From: Antedon mediterranea
Taxonomy: Eukaryota; Echinodermata; Crinoidea; Comatulida; Antedonidae
Assembly (NCBI RefSeq): GCF_964355755.1
Contig: NC_092674.1
Coordinates: 23,462,001 to 23,526,000 of the forward strand
Length of the DNA stretch: 64,000 nucleotides
Reading direction: 5' to 3'
This document shows, one piece after another, positions 12,101 through 22,800 of the stretch. Each line of letters begins with the position of its first letter. Position 1 is the stretch's first letter. The notes under the pieces are model-generated. The model did no database searches and was not told the DNA's origin. It was given only the letters and a program-made list of their open reading frames with translations. A program made the translations under genes and the position numbers.

Positions 12101-15100
12101 CCTTATATTTCCAATATGGGGCTTTTATGTAGCAGCCCCATGGAGGACCGATCCTTGGGTTAATTTGGGCAAATCCATAAATGTTCCTTAAGAAACTAGG
12201 TTGCACAGGGAGATTTATTCCATGGACATATCTCTATGAATCTACATTTTCACCCCACATACCGTATTTCCAATATAAGGTATCTTGTAGCCCCACATAG
12301 GTAACCTAATGTCCATATGTAGAGAACTTTTGACAAAAATTGAAATCAGTCATCTCTCCAGAAGAGTTCTCTAGCCTTTTAATGGTCTACACTATCAAAC
12401 TAGTTTTACAAAAAAAAAGTGATGTGCCCAAATATGGTAGTAATATATAGGCACACAAAATTTTTTGTCACATTAAGTAGTATAGAAAGAGCTTATCAAA
12501 CTAGTTTGGCAAAAAAAAGTGTAATGTGCCTAAATATTATAGTAGTGATATGACATCATCTTGTCCATATATGGCCACATCACATTTCTGTTTGATAGTA
12601 TAGACAGAGCTTTAAACATGGTTGTCTATTTAAGACTATAATTTTAATTTTTTTTTTTAATGATGTAGATCCACTTTGCAAGTTTTCGGAACACCAGCAT
12701 ATGGAGCAGCACTCTCTCCTTATACCCATTGATAACGCTATTCAATGGTGGACATTCTCCAATGAACAGTTCAAACTAATGGCAACATTAGAAGAAAGTT
12801 TTTATTGTGTAGGGTAAGGGTTTTATTTTAAATATTAGCCAACCGTTTTCAGGGCTGTAGCCACCAGTATTGTTGGTAAGGTTTCAACCTGACCACTTTT
12901 TACAGAGGGCTTTTTAACCCATTGGCTTGAACAGAGATTGTTCTCTTTTCTTGCGAAAACCGGACCACCACTAGAAGAAAGTTTTTATTGTGTGTTAAAA
13001 ACAGGCCTCTCATCAGTGTGTTTTTCTCCCCAGTTTTCACTGGGAGTCCTCTTTTAATCTTTGGATATTTCCCACAAAATGTTTTAAATTGCAGTGTCTG
13101 GGACAACCTACTAGTAACATGTTGCAACGTCATCACCGTTTATGTGCTTGAAAGAAAGGAAAGCCAATGTAACTTTCGTAAAATAAATGAGTCGTTACAG
13201 ATGTTTCATCGCAATCACAAGTTCAGAATCCAAGTATGGGATGACAAATTTTTGGTAAGTTGAAAACCGTAGAACCGCCTCTTCTGGGAGACAGACTTAA
13301 AATAATGGGACACCACTATTAAAACATTTTCCTATAAAAATACCATTAAAACATTTTCCCATACAAGTAACTATTAATGAAGTACAGTATGTATTAAAGC
13401 CTTTGTTGTTTGTCTTGAAATCACTCTAAAGCTCTGTCTATCAACCTTAATGTGACCAAAATGTGATGTTCCCATATATGGACATGGTGATGTCATATCA
13501 CTACCATATTTGAGCACATCACACTTTTTTGTCACAATAGTTTGATGGTGTAGACAGAGCTTTAGACTACGGCTAACCTCTATTCTGGTGACCCTTATTA
13601 AAGCGGGCTTCCCACTTGGACGCAACAGAACCTATGCAATGTAAAAAATTCCCTTCCAATAATTGTGATTTCCCCCCCCCCCCTGTTTGAAATCAAACCT
13701 GCTTAGTTGCACGACGTCAAAGTTAGTTGCTGTAAACTTTGACCTGGTTCACCCAGCATATTTGCTACGCGCTGTAGTATGTATTCCAGTGTTCTTGCCT
13801 TGTATTGTATCCTAATTTGTTTAGTATCTTTGTGCCAGTTCATACGGTACTTAGTTATTTACACGGGTAAGTTGGTTCCTACCCACCAAAGTTTGCGGTA
13901 ACTGTGCTCATGAAAACAACTAACTCTGGTAAATAACTATGCCTAAACGGGCGCTTAGGAAGTTATGTAATACAGCAGATTTGGTAAAAACAATGAAAAC
14001 AATTTGTGAAAAACACCTATTCGGGGCAAATCTTTAATCGTCAATAAATAATTATCTAACTAAACTTAATTAGTAGGCCTAATGGTTTTCAATTGCTGGT
14101 ACAATATAGTACGGAAAGTATGAACGCACTTTCTAAAGCATTGAGACAAAGGTTACGTGCGACGCATGCTGTTAGATCTCAGTGCAAGTAATCTGTTTGT
14201 GGAAAAAATGTTACATCTTTTTATGAATTCTTAAGGCTAACAATTTATAGTTTTCTTTCCAGAATTATGTAAAGCAAAAATAAAATTAATTAATTTATAA
14301 AGTTATATTTATGGATATTTACTGATTGATTCCAAAATGTATTTTAAGTGGAGAGAGGCACTATGTCAACAAATAGTTCTTTGTCTCCCCTCAAACCTGC
14401 TTAGTTTTTTTGTCTCCCCTCCATAACGGTTGTCACATAATGCTTTGTATGTATTTCTTTTATTTTGTTGTTGTATATTTATGTTTCATATGGACAGTTT
14501 TTCTGAAATAAAGTTGAATTGAATTCAGTCTATGCTTGTCCTTTTATTTTTGTTATAATGATTTTTTCTCGGATTTTATTATTTTCAGATATATTCAGAT
14601 GTTTCTGAACCTACCATTAACGTTTATAGCTTAGACGATTTTACCAGACTAGCTGTTCTTCCCTTTGAGACTCCAATATATCAGGATTCACGGATGTTTG
14701 GAGATTTTCTTATATGTAATGTACTTGATTGTTGTTTTTTTTAAATATAATTGATGACTGATTTTCATGATGCTAAGGCCTACATTTATTTCCCTATTTT
14801 GATATTATTTATTCTATAAACAATGCTACGATATAATAACTGAATACAAAATTTAAATTAAAGTGGTGTATCATTTTGTGTTCTCATTCGTGCATGAGGT
14901 CTCATTTATTAAGCTCGGTCTAAACTATCAAAAAGATGTGCCCATATATGGACAAGAAAATATCACTACCATATTTGGGCACATGACACTTTTTTTGTCA
15001 AACTAGTTTGATAGTGTAGACAGAGCTTTATAGTAGAACTTGTATTAAGAAACCCTTCAAACATGGCAAAGTGTTCTCTTTAATAGAGCTGTCATCTGAA

Positions 15101-16344
15101 TAGGGGTTGGGCATAGTATTAAATATATATTGCCCCTTTTTTTTGTTTCTTGAGAAAGTGTCACCTTAATAGGGGTGTCCCTGAATAAAGATGTCTCAAA
15201 GGAGTGGTTCTACTGTGTTTATATTGAATTTCAAGTACAAAATCCTCACTACACCACTAACAACGGTAGCGGGACAATTCGGCCCTGAGATGATTCAGCC
15301 CAGGACCATTCGGCCCCGGGACCATTTGACCCTGAGACAATTCAGCACACTTAAATTTCTCAGCTTTGATAGGCATTTTATAAGCATAAAATAAGCTTTT
15401 TTCCCCAAACTTTATTTTCAGAGAGACTATGGGGTAGTACTACTAGGGATAAAGATACAATATAGCAAACATTTTGAAAACATTGTCAAAAATGATAATT
15501 TTTTAGTCGCACGAACGATGTAAACAGGTTACGCCTTCTGTTGGCCGCTTGGCGAATGCACGAAATAAACAAAGTTTTCGAATTAATAAATTGAATATAA
15601 AAGTACGTTTTTTTTTGTAATTTATTTTATATATTATATCAACATTGTCAATCAATAAAATACGGATTGTTAAACACCTTTAAAAACTTGATAAATACCA
15701 AAAAAAATGAATAGGAATTTTGTGTATAACGTTTTGGCCCAAAAGTGGACCGAATTGTTCCACCAAAAGTGAGCTGAATCGTCCCGGGCCGATTCGTCTC
15801 AGGATTCTTGACAATGATTAGTTATACAGGACGATAATGTATTGTTTTAAATACTGTACCAACCAAAACATGTATTTAAATTAACACATTTTTACAGGTG
15901 TTACTACAGTAACCTGTAAGTAGGTAAATAGGGAATATTGAATTAAATTTTGTGTTTTTTTTCATAGATTCTGATTTAACTACATTGTGTATTCAGAATA
16001 TAAAGACTGGAAAGATGGCGAATATGTTTTGAAATTATTTCAAATTACATGGAGACATACTAAAAGTGGATTATTTATTGGCGATGTTAACGAGTACATG
16101 TAGAATAAATTTGAATGGGTTTATTGAACCTGTCTGGTGTTCAGAGAGCAATGTGACTGACGTAGAAGCAGAAGAAGCTGAAGAGTTTAAGCTAATTGAA
16201 CCTAAAGTTATTTGGTCTGAAGCACAAAAAATCTTTCCAATATACCGGTATATCAGTTATGGTGAAAGTATCGTTATTCTGGAAGTAAATCACGATTGGA
16301 AATGCACTGTAAAACAGTATTATATGACGGATACAGGTTCTTAA
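9174..16344 (+). CDS. F-box/WD-repeat protein, FBXW12-like, with in-frame TGA
   Basis: Seven exons with agreeing phases: 9174-9296, 9587-9890, 11210-11338, 12669-12813, 13095-13254, 14589-14715, 15968-16344. The start ATG at 9174 is the first after an in-frame TAA at 9162. Residues about 17-60 form an F-box (GIPHILESIFWQLDAKSIL, then VCCLWKQTV), the Skp1-binding module of SCF ubiquitin ligases. The rest is a weak beta-propeller with blades such as LYVWNVDVGNEMI, FRIQVWDDKFL and INVYSLDDFTRLAVLPFETP; the last pattern and the overall length (454 codons against about 464 in human FBXW12) suggest FBXW12. Substrates are unknown. Codon 351 (16030-16032) is TGA, yet the frame continues open for 103 more codons in propeller-like sequence to the TAA at 16342. 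If the TGA acts as a stop, the product is 350 residues lacking the last blades. Confidence 0.78.
9918..11125 (+). repeat. Minisatellite of about 95-115 bp units in F-box/WD intron 2
   Basis: About 11-12 tandem copies share the blocks GTGTCCCCTGAATAGAGGTT, ATAACATTCAGGCCATTTCC and AACAGAATATGTGAATA. Early copies are nearly identical and later ones (after about 10620) are more diverged. The array begins with AATAGAACCTCTATTAAGG and ends with GGAGGTTCCGGTGTA, so it is an expanded member of the CCCTATTAAGGGG family. Confidence 0.9.
11800..12330 (+). repeat. Three ancient tandem copies of a roughly 170 bp unit
   Basis: Shared landmarks recur in order three times: AAATCC or AAATTC, TTCCTTAAG, TGCACAG, a TTATTCCATGG-like block, ACCCACAGT, ATATTTCCAATA and TATGTAGC. 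The copies are well diverged. The block lies in intron 3 of the F-box/WD gene, has no coding signal, and I do not recognise a family. Confidence 0.5.
12388..12613. mobile_element. Two adjacent AGCTCTGTCTA-family MITE copies
   Basis: A truncated or shortened copy (about 12388-12495, from GTCTACACTATCAAACTAG to AGAAAGAGCTTA) runs directly into a second one (12494-12613, from TCAAACTAGTTTGGC to GACAGAGCTTTA). They sit just before the exon at 12669. Confidence 0.7.
13429..13564. mobile_element. AGCTCTGTCTA-family MITE
   Basis: This is a full-length hairpin copy, with TAAAGCTCTGTCTATC at the left and GTGTAGACAGAGCTTTA at the right. It lies in the F-box/WD intron between 13254 and 14589. The inner part is inverted relative to some other copies, as expected for a near-palindrome. 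Confidence 0.75.
13636..14520. other. Intron 5 of F-box/WD gene: decayed repeats
   Basis: A block beginning TTCCCTTCCAATAATTGTG with a C-run and GAAATCAAAC recurs at 40915-41080 and, inverted, at about 62000-62165, so it is a dispersed repeat. The stretch ends at 14500-14520 with an AATAAA-containing, A-rich tail. No exon is required here by phase. Confidence 0.4.
14907..15029. mobile_element. AGCTCTGTCTA-family MITE
   Basis: The left end reads TTAAGCTCGGTCTAAACTATC and the right end GTGTAGACAGAGCTTTA, around CCATATATGG and ACCATATTTGGGCACAT. It lies in the last intron of the F-box/WD gene and abuts a copy of the other common family. Confidence 0.75.
15029..15218. mobile_element. Complete short copy of the CCCTATTAAGGGG family
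   Basis: It begins AGTAGAACTTGTATTAAG and ends GGAGTGGTTCTACTGTG, so the two ends are inverted repeats of a GTAGAAC(C)-type terminus. Inside are GAATAGGGGTTGG and TTAATAGGGGTGTCCC. This unexpanded copy of about 190 bp shows what the expanded minisatellites started from. Confidence 0.6.
15268..15810. mobile_element. Inverted-repeat element with ATTCGGCCC modules
   Basis: The left arm (15268-15350) contains repeated modules like GGACAATTCGGCCCTGAGA. The right arm (15735-15810) carries the inverse (GGGCCGATTCGTCTCAGG). The core is AT-rich and noncoding. It lies in the last intron of the F-box/WD gene. Exact ends and a target duplication were not resolved. Confidence 0.5.
16030..16032 (+). other. 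In-frame TGA within the F-box/WD gene
   Basis: The codon follows AAT-ATG-TTT and precedes AAT-TAT-TTC in the last exon, in the same frame as both flanks. Upstream reads GKMANMF and downstream reads NYFKLHGDILKVDYLLAMLTS, which has WD-blade character. No SECIS-like hairpin is evident by eye in the next several hundred bases. A 78-nt GT-AG removal (16026-16103) would skip it in frame, but its donor and acceptor are weak. Confidence 0.75.
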
Positions 16345-16635
16345 ACTATTTGCAAAAATATAAAAGAAAAATCATTACCAACATGGTAATATAGGTACTG
16401 TATTAAATTGTCCTACAGTATCATAGGTTTGAGTTGATAATTTAAAAAGGTATATAAAAATAAACATAAAATATAGTAAAGAGTTTACAATACAAACCAT
16501 TGTGTTTCAACATCAGGTACTGAAGACCTATAGTTGTTATCACAGGTGTATAATATTTACACATCTAAATACAAATATATAAAAGCAACAATACAAAAGA
16601 AAATTAGTGTATAAATTTATTTTAAGTTCCTTTTA

Positions 16636-17240
16636 TCATATATATGTATATGTATAAATCCAAAGGCAAATTACTGAAAAAATGACTGCTGTGGTTATCA
16701 GTGGCTGGATCTCAATGGAGATACAAAATGAAAATGCTGTGGGTATCAGTGGCTGGATCTCAATGGAGATACAAAATGACAATGCTGTGGGTATCAGTGG
16801 CTGGATCTCAATGGAGATACAAAATGACAATGCTGTGGGTATCAGTGGCTGGATCTCAATGGAGATACAAAATGACAATGCTGTGGGTATCAGTGGCTGG
16901 ATCTCAATGGAGATACAAGATGACAATGCTGTGGGTATCAGTGGCCGGATCTCAATGGAGATACAAAAAAAGAGGAAAGCTAAATCAAAATATAAAACAG
17001 CCAGAAAAGTTTCGTGCAACACTTGGTGCAAGTGAAAGTACTTGGACAAAGTGGATAGTAGTAGTGTATATGTATCTATGATGAAGGGCTAATGTTGCCG
17101 AAAGCTCTGCTAATTTTTCTGGCTCTTTTACTTTATCATTTTGATTTAGCTTTTTGCTTATTTTATTTTGTATCTCTATTTAGATCCAGCCACAGCATTG
17201 TCATTATTTTCAGTAATTTGCCTTTGGATTTATATGTATA
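16636..17240. mobile_element. Hairpin element containing six 48 bp tandem repeats
   Basis: The outer parts are inverted repeats: left TATGTATAAATCCAAAGGC, GGCAAATTACTGAAAA and CAGTGGCTGGATC match the inverse of 17170-17235. Between them, 16690-16970 carries six copies of a 48 bp unit containing GGTATCAGTGGCTGGATCTC. Because 48 is a multiple of three, the array is open in several frames on both strands. I regard those frames as spurious. Confidence 0.7.
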
Positions 17241-17906
17241 TATTTTTACACTTAAATTTATCGTACAATATGAAATAAAAGTGGGTTGTCCAGGGGGTTG
17301 CATGACACTGTTATTTGTTTTAAAAAAATTGATTGTTAGTCTTCTAAAAAAGAGAAGTTTAATTTTAGTCTTTTTTAAAAAGGGAAGTCCAGATTGCTCA
17401 CTGCTTTCCACTATAACAATAAAAATCAAAAAAAAAAAAGAGATTCGGCAAGTAATTTTAGATCAAAACTCCAAATTTGTTACAATATGATGGTCGTAGC
17501 CGAAACGACAAGACAATTTCAATTTTTTTGGGAAATACAACATAATCTACTGTAGTCTTAATTTTAACAATATGCTGGAGAGCTTTATCTTTGTTATGTG
17601 ATGATCTAGGACCTCAAAACTCGCCTTTTCTGATTTTTTCTACAGCGCCATGAGCAATGAATGTTGGAATGGCGCTATATAATGTAATATAACGATATAC
17701 ACCTTTGTATCGGAATTCAAATAGGTTCACAAACTTGACCCAGAAAGTCCAAAGGAGAGTTTGTCCAGATGTTTTAATGACCATTTAGTTTATAATAGAG
17801 TCCCTAAAGAAAACACTTAGCTTAACTTTGCGACCGTTCCCATCGTAAAACAATTAGATACTGACAGTTTTAAGCAGAGATTCGACAGGGCCAATTCATC
17901 ATTGTA

Positions 17907-18235
17907 ACCTCCCCAGATAAGATCAATCATTCCCACTTAAACACCCCTGGATCAACTTAGGACCAATCGTTACCCTCACAGATTACGTAGTGACATTATG
18001 CAAATGAACTGAGCCAATATACTCCCAAGTTTCAGAAGGGCCCAGACACACCTCACAGCCACTTCTTCAGAACTAGACCTACACACTTCACACCTCACCG
18101 ACAGCATCACTGTATTCTCTGTTCCTGTTTCTATACTATATTGTATTGTATTGAGTATATAACGTATTATTGAATAAACAATGTGTTACGACAGTCAAGC
18201 GAGTCAGAGTCTTCATTAGTACCTCAACAACGCAA
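17907..18235 (+). mobile_element. Possible solo LTR
   Basis: The segment starts TGTAACCTCC and ends CGCAACA. It contains GTATATAACG upstream of an AATAAA (about 18172), followed by about 60 bp, the usual TATA-to-polyA order of an LTR. A target duplication could not be confirmed, so this is tentative. Confidence 0.35.
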
Positions 18236-18882
18236 CATTATATTACAATAAATCGAACGATTGATTGATTGTTTGACCTATGTGTATTATTACATCATTT
18301 ATCATAAGGCCTTGTTGTGGTCCATTGAATGACTTTGTGAAATCAAACTCAAAGTATGCAAATAGTGCTTTCCATAGCTAGCTAGCTCATAGGTCGTCGC
18401 AACAATCAAAATACTCCATATTATGTAAGAATGGGTTTGTTACATGATATAATGTAAGGTTGTAGCATTTAAAACACAACTTTTTATTATTTTTTTAGTT
18501 AAATACTTGGAATGCTGTAAATATGTAATTTTTGTTGTCGAAGATTTTGTACAGTATTTGCAATAAATTGCAGTAAAATTATGTATTTGAGTGTCTTTCT
18601 CCACACTCCATCTTCATTAACTCTTATTATTTGTCTCTGTTGGCGCACCATATGGCAGAAATAACCTTGGGTGTCGTGTCACGTTTGTGAGGTAAATAAA
18701 ACGAATTCAATTCAAGCTGTTTTTGTACGTAAATATAGACTATAGAATTTATATATATGATTTAATTATTAATATATTATTAAGAAATCCTTGAGGCTGC
18801 ATTTTAGTTTAGATTATTTATAATTGCGTTATTGGAAGCTTACAAATAGGCCTTATTTATTAGCTAGGCCTAGTAGGCTAGC

Positions 18883-18965
18883 CGAGGCGCATCCGCCGCA
18901 CACACACAGCGAGCACAACAACCGGGACCACCGCTGTGTGGGTTTAGGCCGTAAATGTTGGCAGG
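18883..18965 (+). promoter_or_regulatory. TMEM165: Candidate promoter / noncoding first exon of TMEM165
   Basis: A short island richer in CG than its surroundings (GAGGCGCATCCGCC and onward) ends at a good splice donor, GGCAG|GTATGC near 18965. It lies about 870 bp upstream of the TMEM165 start codon with no other gene between. That it is the transcribed leader is inference. Confidence 0.35.
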
Positions 18966-19444
18966 TATGCTAGCTAGGCCTAGGCCTATTTAGTACAGTA
19001 TACTGTATGTGTTTTGGTGATTATCGCTTCCTTTTTGCCTCTCTTCTAATTTATTGAATATAATTAATAGTAATCCTGGATCTCCGTAATCCTAATTACA
19101 GGTTTTTCAGGTAAAATATTATTGTTGGTGATCAAATTTCTGTTCAAAATGAATAATTATTATTGATGTGACATTAATCAAAATGGCATAGGCCTAGGCC
19201 TAGTTAGGTAGGCCTATTTAATTCAACCAAAAAATTAAAATAAACTATTTTTTTCAGCAGGCCTATATATCCCTTTTTTGAGCTTGTCCCACTTTCCTTT
19301 GTAGTAAAATCTTTCACATGATATTCATGGGATTAAAATACATTTATATTATTATTTATAATATATATAATTTTTTTTTTCTTTTTGTCCATTTAAACAT
19401 TTTTAGATGATAATTTAACTTGTTAAAAAAAGTATAACATGGCA

Positions 19445-19600
19445 AGAAAAGATATTAAAGTGAATATTCAAGAGCGTAGAGCCAAAAATCAATTTACCAG
19501 CAACAGTTAAATGCTTCACTAGTCTGAACAGTTTCAAGACCAACCTGAAGACGTCGCTATTCACTGATGTACTTGCATGTTGCTAATGCACAAAGCGCCA
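19445..19600 (+). mobile_element. LINE ORF2 tail remnant
   Basis: One frame (19488-19584) reads FTSNS-stop, and another reads NLPATVKCFTSLNSFKTNLK then TSLFTDVLAC, the typical last segment of non-LTR retrotransposon proteins (NLP...S...FK..LK..LF). It is followed by an A/T-rich ATTATTATTATT tail near 19650. It is a short dead 3' end. Confidence 0.5.
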
Positions 19601-19832
19601 TGAGCTCCACATGGGTGGGGGACACCGGCTCTATACAAGTTTTATTATTATTATTATTAAATATATCCTCCCTTTTCACAAAGATAGATGAGATGAATGC
19701 AACAGTTTAGAAATAAGATGTTTATAATGATAGCAATATACAGTATCTGTGTATTTATTCTATTTTTTATTTTAATAATTTTCAGCACTGTAAAAAAAGT
19801 GTTTTTAAGCAATATACACTGCTTAAAGTTAA

Positions 19833-22800
19833 ATGACGTCTTGTCATCTTTGCTTACTGGCCCTAGTAGGCCTTCTGAATATTGCCTGTTTATATGCAGA
19901 GTTAGCTCCACAAGAGCCGGAAGAGGTTAACAATGTAGTGAATAAAGAAGACAAAATTGAGGTGAGTTTTTGGGCCTCAGCAGAATTTGATGATCACAGA
20001 GTCATCATGTACAGTGTATTGATGTTGGAAAGGTTGGCTATAGTGTTTTTCATACTGTTACTTTTTGATTTTTAAAATAATGTTGCAGTGTTTTAGCAAC
20101 GAGAAATAAGTGGTACAGTGATTGTACGAAACATGGACCACATGGTTATAATATCAAATGCCTCTGAAAAATTGGTCAGGTTGAAACCTTACCAGCCGTA
20201 CTGGGGGCTATGACCCTGTGTTGCCATTTTATTTTTTTTATAGTCATCTTATATAACTTTGCCATGCAATAAATAATAAACAATTTGATATAACAATCTT
20301 ACTACATCTTCAAAGTTTCAGAATGATGATAAAAATGAGATAAAGAAGACGTCTGTTACGTCCAGTCTCGGATTTGTTCATGGCTTTCTAGCCTCGCTAT
20401 CGGTGATCATTGTCAGCGAGCTTGGCGATAAGACGTTCTTCATTGCTGCCATCATGGCTATGAGGCATGCTAGACTAACGGTGTTCAGTGGCGCCCTCTT
20501 AGCTCTTGCAATCATGACAATTCTATCAGGTAATTTAATTCTCTGATTGTTTTAATATGAAAAAAAAACATCCCCATATTCACATACAGTATTACCTAAA
20601 ATTTACATTGAAGAGAAAAAAGTATTTCCAAAATACATATCAGCATATGTCTGGCATATAAATACTGATGCTGAAGAATTTGTTTGAATAACACTCAATT
20701 GTGGTTTGACCACATTTAGATTTATTTTTTCCATGATATTTTGAGATAGTCTCCTATTCAAGTCCTACCGGGCCCTGACAAGAACTGGTGTTTCAACATG
20801 ATATATTTTTATCTTCTCTTTAAACTGTCTATCCTATTTTTTCTCCCTTATAGCATTTCTCGGTTTCGCTACCACTGTGATTCCACGATCATTCACATAT
20901 TACGCATCAACTGCTCTGTTTGCGATATTTGGCTTGAAAATGCTACGCGATGGGTATAAAATGGCGCCCGATGAAGGGCAAGAGGAGTTCGAGGAGGTGC
21001 AAGCTGATCTTAAACGACGTGATGAAGAGGTGAGTAAACCCGAAAGCAGTGTGCATAGCAAACTTGGAGATGACTAGACCAGCATGAAAAACTAGTAATT
21101 GATTTGTCTGCAGACAGAAAATTATGAATGGATTTATTTCAAAATTTCAAAACTACATCTTTTTTTTTTTCAATAATGTACTTTGCTTAAAGACACCTTC
21201 CCTACGTTTTTTAGATCTATTTTATGATAAATCCCAAAATGCATTGCGCGCGGATTGATATTTCTGCTTTTCTTCTGTAATTAACCCACTTTTCGATCGA
21301 TCGCGAGGCCAAAACAAATGGAAGACCCCTAACTTTTCAGCGAAAATACCGGGTTTTCCCCAATTTGTATCAACGGAGTCTGGCAAAAATAGAAAGACAA
21401 TTAATGCAGCAACTATACAACGTCAGGCTAGGTATATAGCTAGCGTACGATGTTTGTACGTTACCAATGTTTACCAGCTAGGCCTACAAAACTAAGCCTA
21501 GCTAGGCTAGGCCTAAAGACCGTCCACGAGAGGTCAGTCGCCGCGAGCTACTTAGGTAGTGCATTGTTTCTCACTTTTTATCATAATTGACCATAAAACG
21601 TACATTTAAGACAAGGAATGACCTGGTTTAATGTTTTGAAAGTAATATATATGTATTATTTTTACAAAACGTCACAAATTGTAGGGAAGGTGATGATTAC
21701 CAAACAATGAGTAAATTTTGGTTTGATTTTTATACTAATGTTTGGTTTTTTCACCAGACATTTTCAGCATAGTAACAAATTTCAAAGAATGATACAAGTG
21801 GAATTTGCATCACAGAATCAATCAATCAGCATTTGATTTGTATTTTCAAATCATTATGTACAGTATGTATGTACAGTACACCTGACTAGCATAAATAAAT
21901 AGTTTCTTTTCATTGTGTTAACAAAGCTACGATTTTGATATGAATGCATCTTAATGTCTAAAGCTCTACTTTTTATTTGAAGCATATTCAATGAGGGTGA
22001 TCCACCCAGACATTGCTGATCATTTGGGACCTACAATTTCAAACTTTATGTGAGGTGCTCATATATGGACACTAGTACCCCTTTCACACCAAAACTCCGG
22101 AGTGTCTCCGGAGACACCCCGGGGTTTATGACCATTCAAAACGTCGAGAAACTCCGGAGATACCCCTTTCACACCAACCTAGCAACACCGGGGTTTATAA
22201 AATAAAATTGTAAATGTCGCCCTCTATTTTGTTTGTTTACATAGCGACGATCATTAGAATCATTTTAATTAATAATATTTTAAATTTAATAATTACTTTC
22301 AAAAGTCTCAGAAGTAATATAATGTTTTATTTATACTACTTATTATTTTCTAGACCCGCTATATATTGTTTACAAATATTATAGTGTTTTAAAATAAAAC
22401 TAAATAAATAATTGATTGCGAGGATAACCTTTTGACCCGAAACACTCCGGAGTTTGATGTTGATACCTTTCACACCAAAACACCGGGGTGTCCCCGCAGT
22501 TCGCTCTCCGGAGAATGTTCAGCTGTTCAACCCCGCAGTTTTAAACTCCGGAGTTGCTTGATTTTACCTTTCACACCAAACAGCGGGGCGTCAACTCCGG
22601 GGTGTCTCCGGAGTGTCTCCGGAGTTTTGCTTTTGGTGTGAAAGGGGTATATGACATTATATCACTACCATGTTTCACTAGTTTGGTAGTGTAGAAAGAG
22701 CTTAACTTAATAAGATTTGTTTTTACTTTTCAGAGAGAAAAACAGACCATGTCCGGTGTAACAGAAGACCCCGAGTCGGGAATCATCCGTGTGCAGAGTC

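Larger units (their letters stand above)
16345..19832. other. TMEM165: Intergenic spacer between F-box/WD gene and TMEM165
   Basis: It holds an AT-rich 3' UTR region, the hairpin element with 48 bp tandem repeats (16636-17240), an LTR-like segment (about 17907-18235), an AGGCCTA-rich patch with a candidate noncoding first exon (about 18883-18965) and a LINE tail remnant (about 19445-19600). No other gene is evident. Confidence 0.6.

Noticed and set aside
16682-17081. Overlapping plus- and minus-strand reading frames with repeated SGWISMEIQ or similar peptides
   Set aside because: They arise from a 48 bp tandem repeat inside a hairpin element; frames open on both strands at once indicate low information and not coding.
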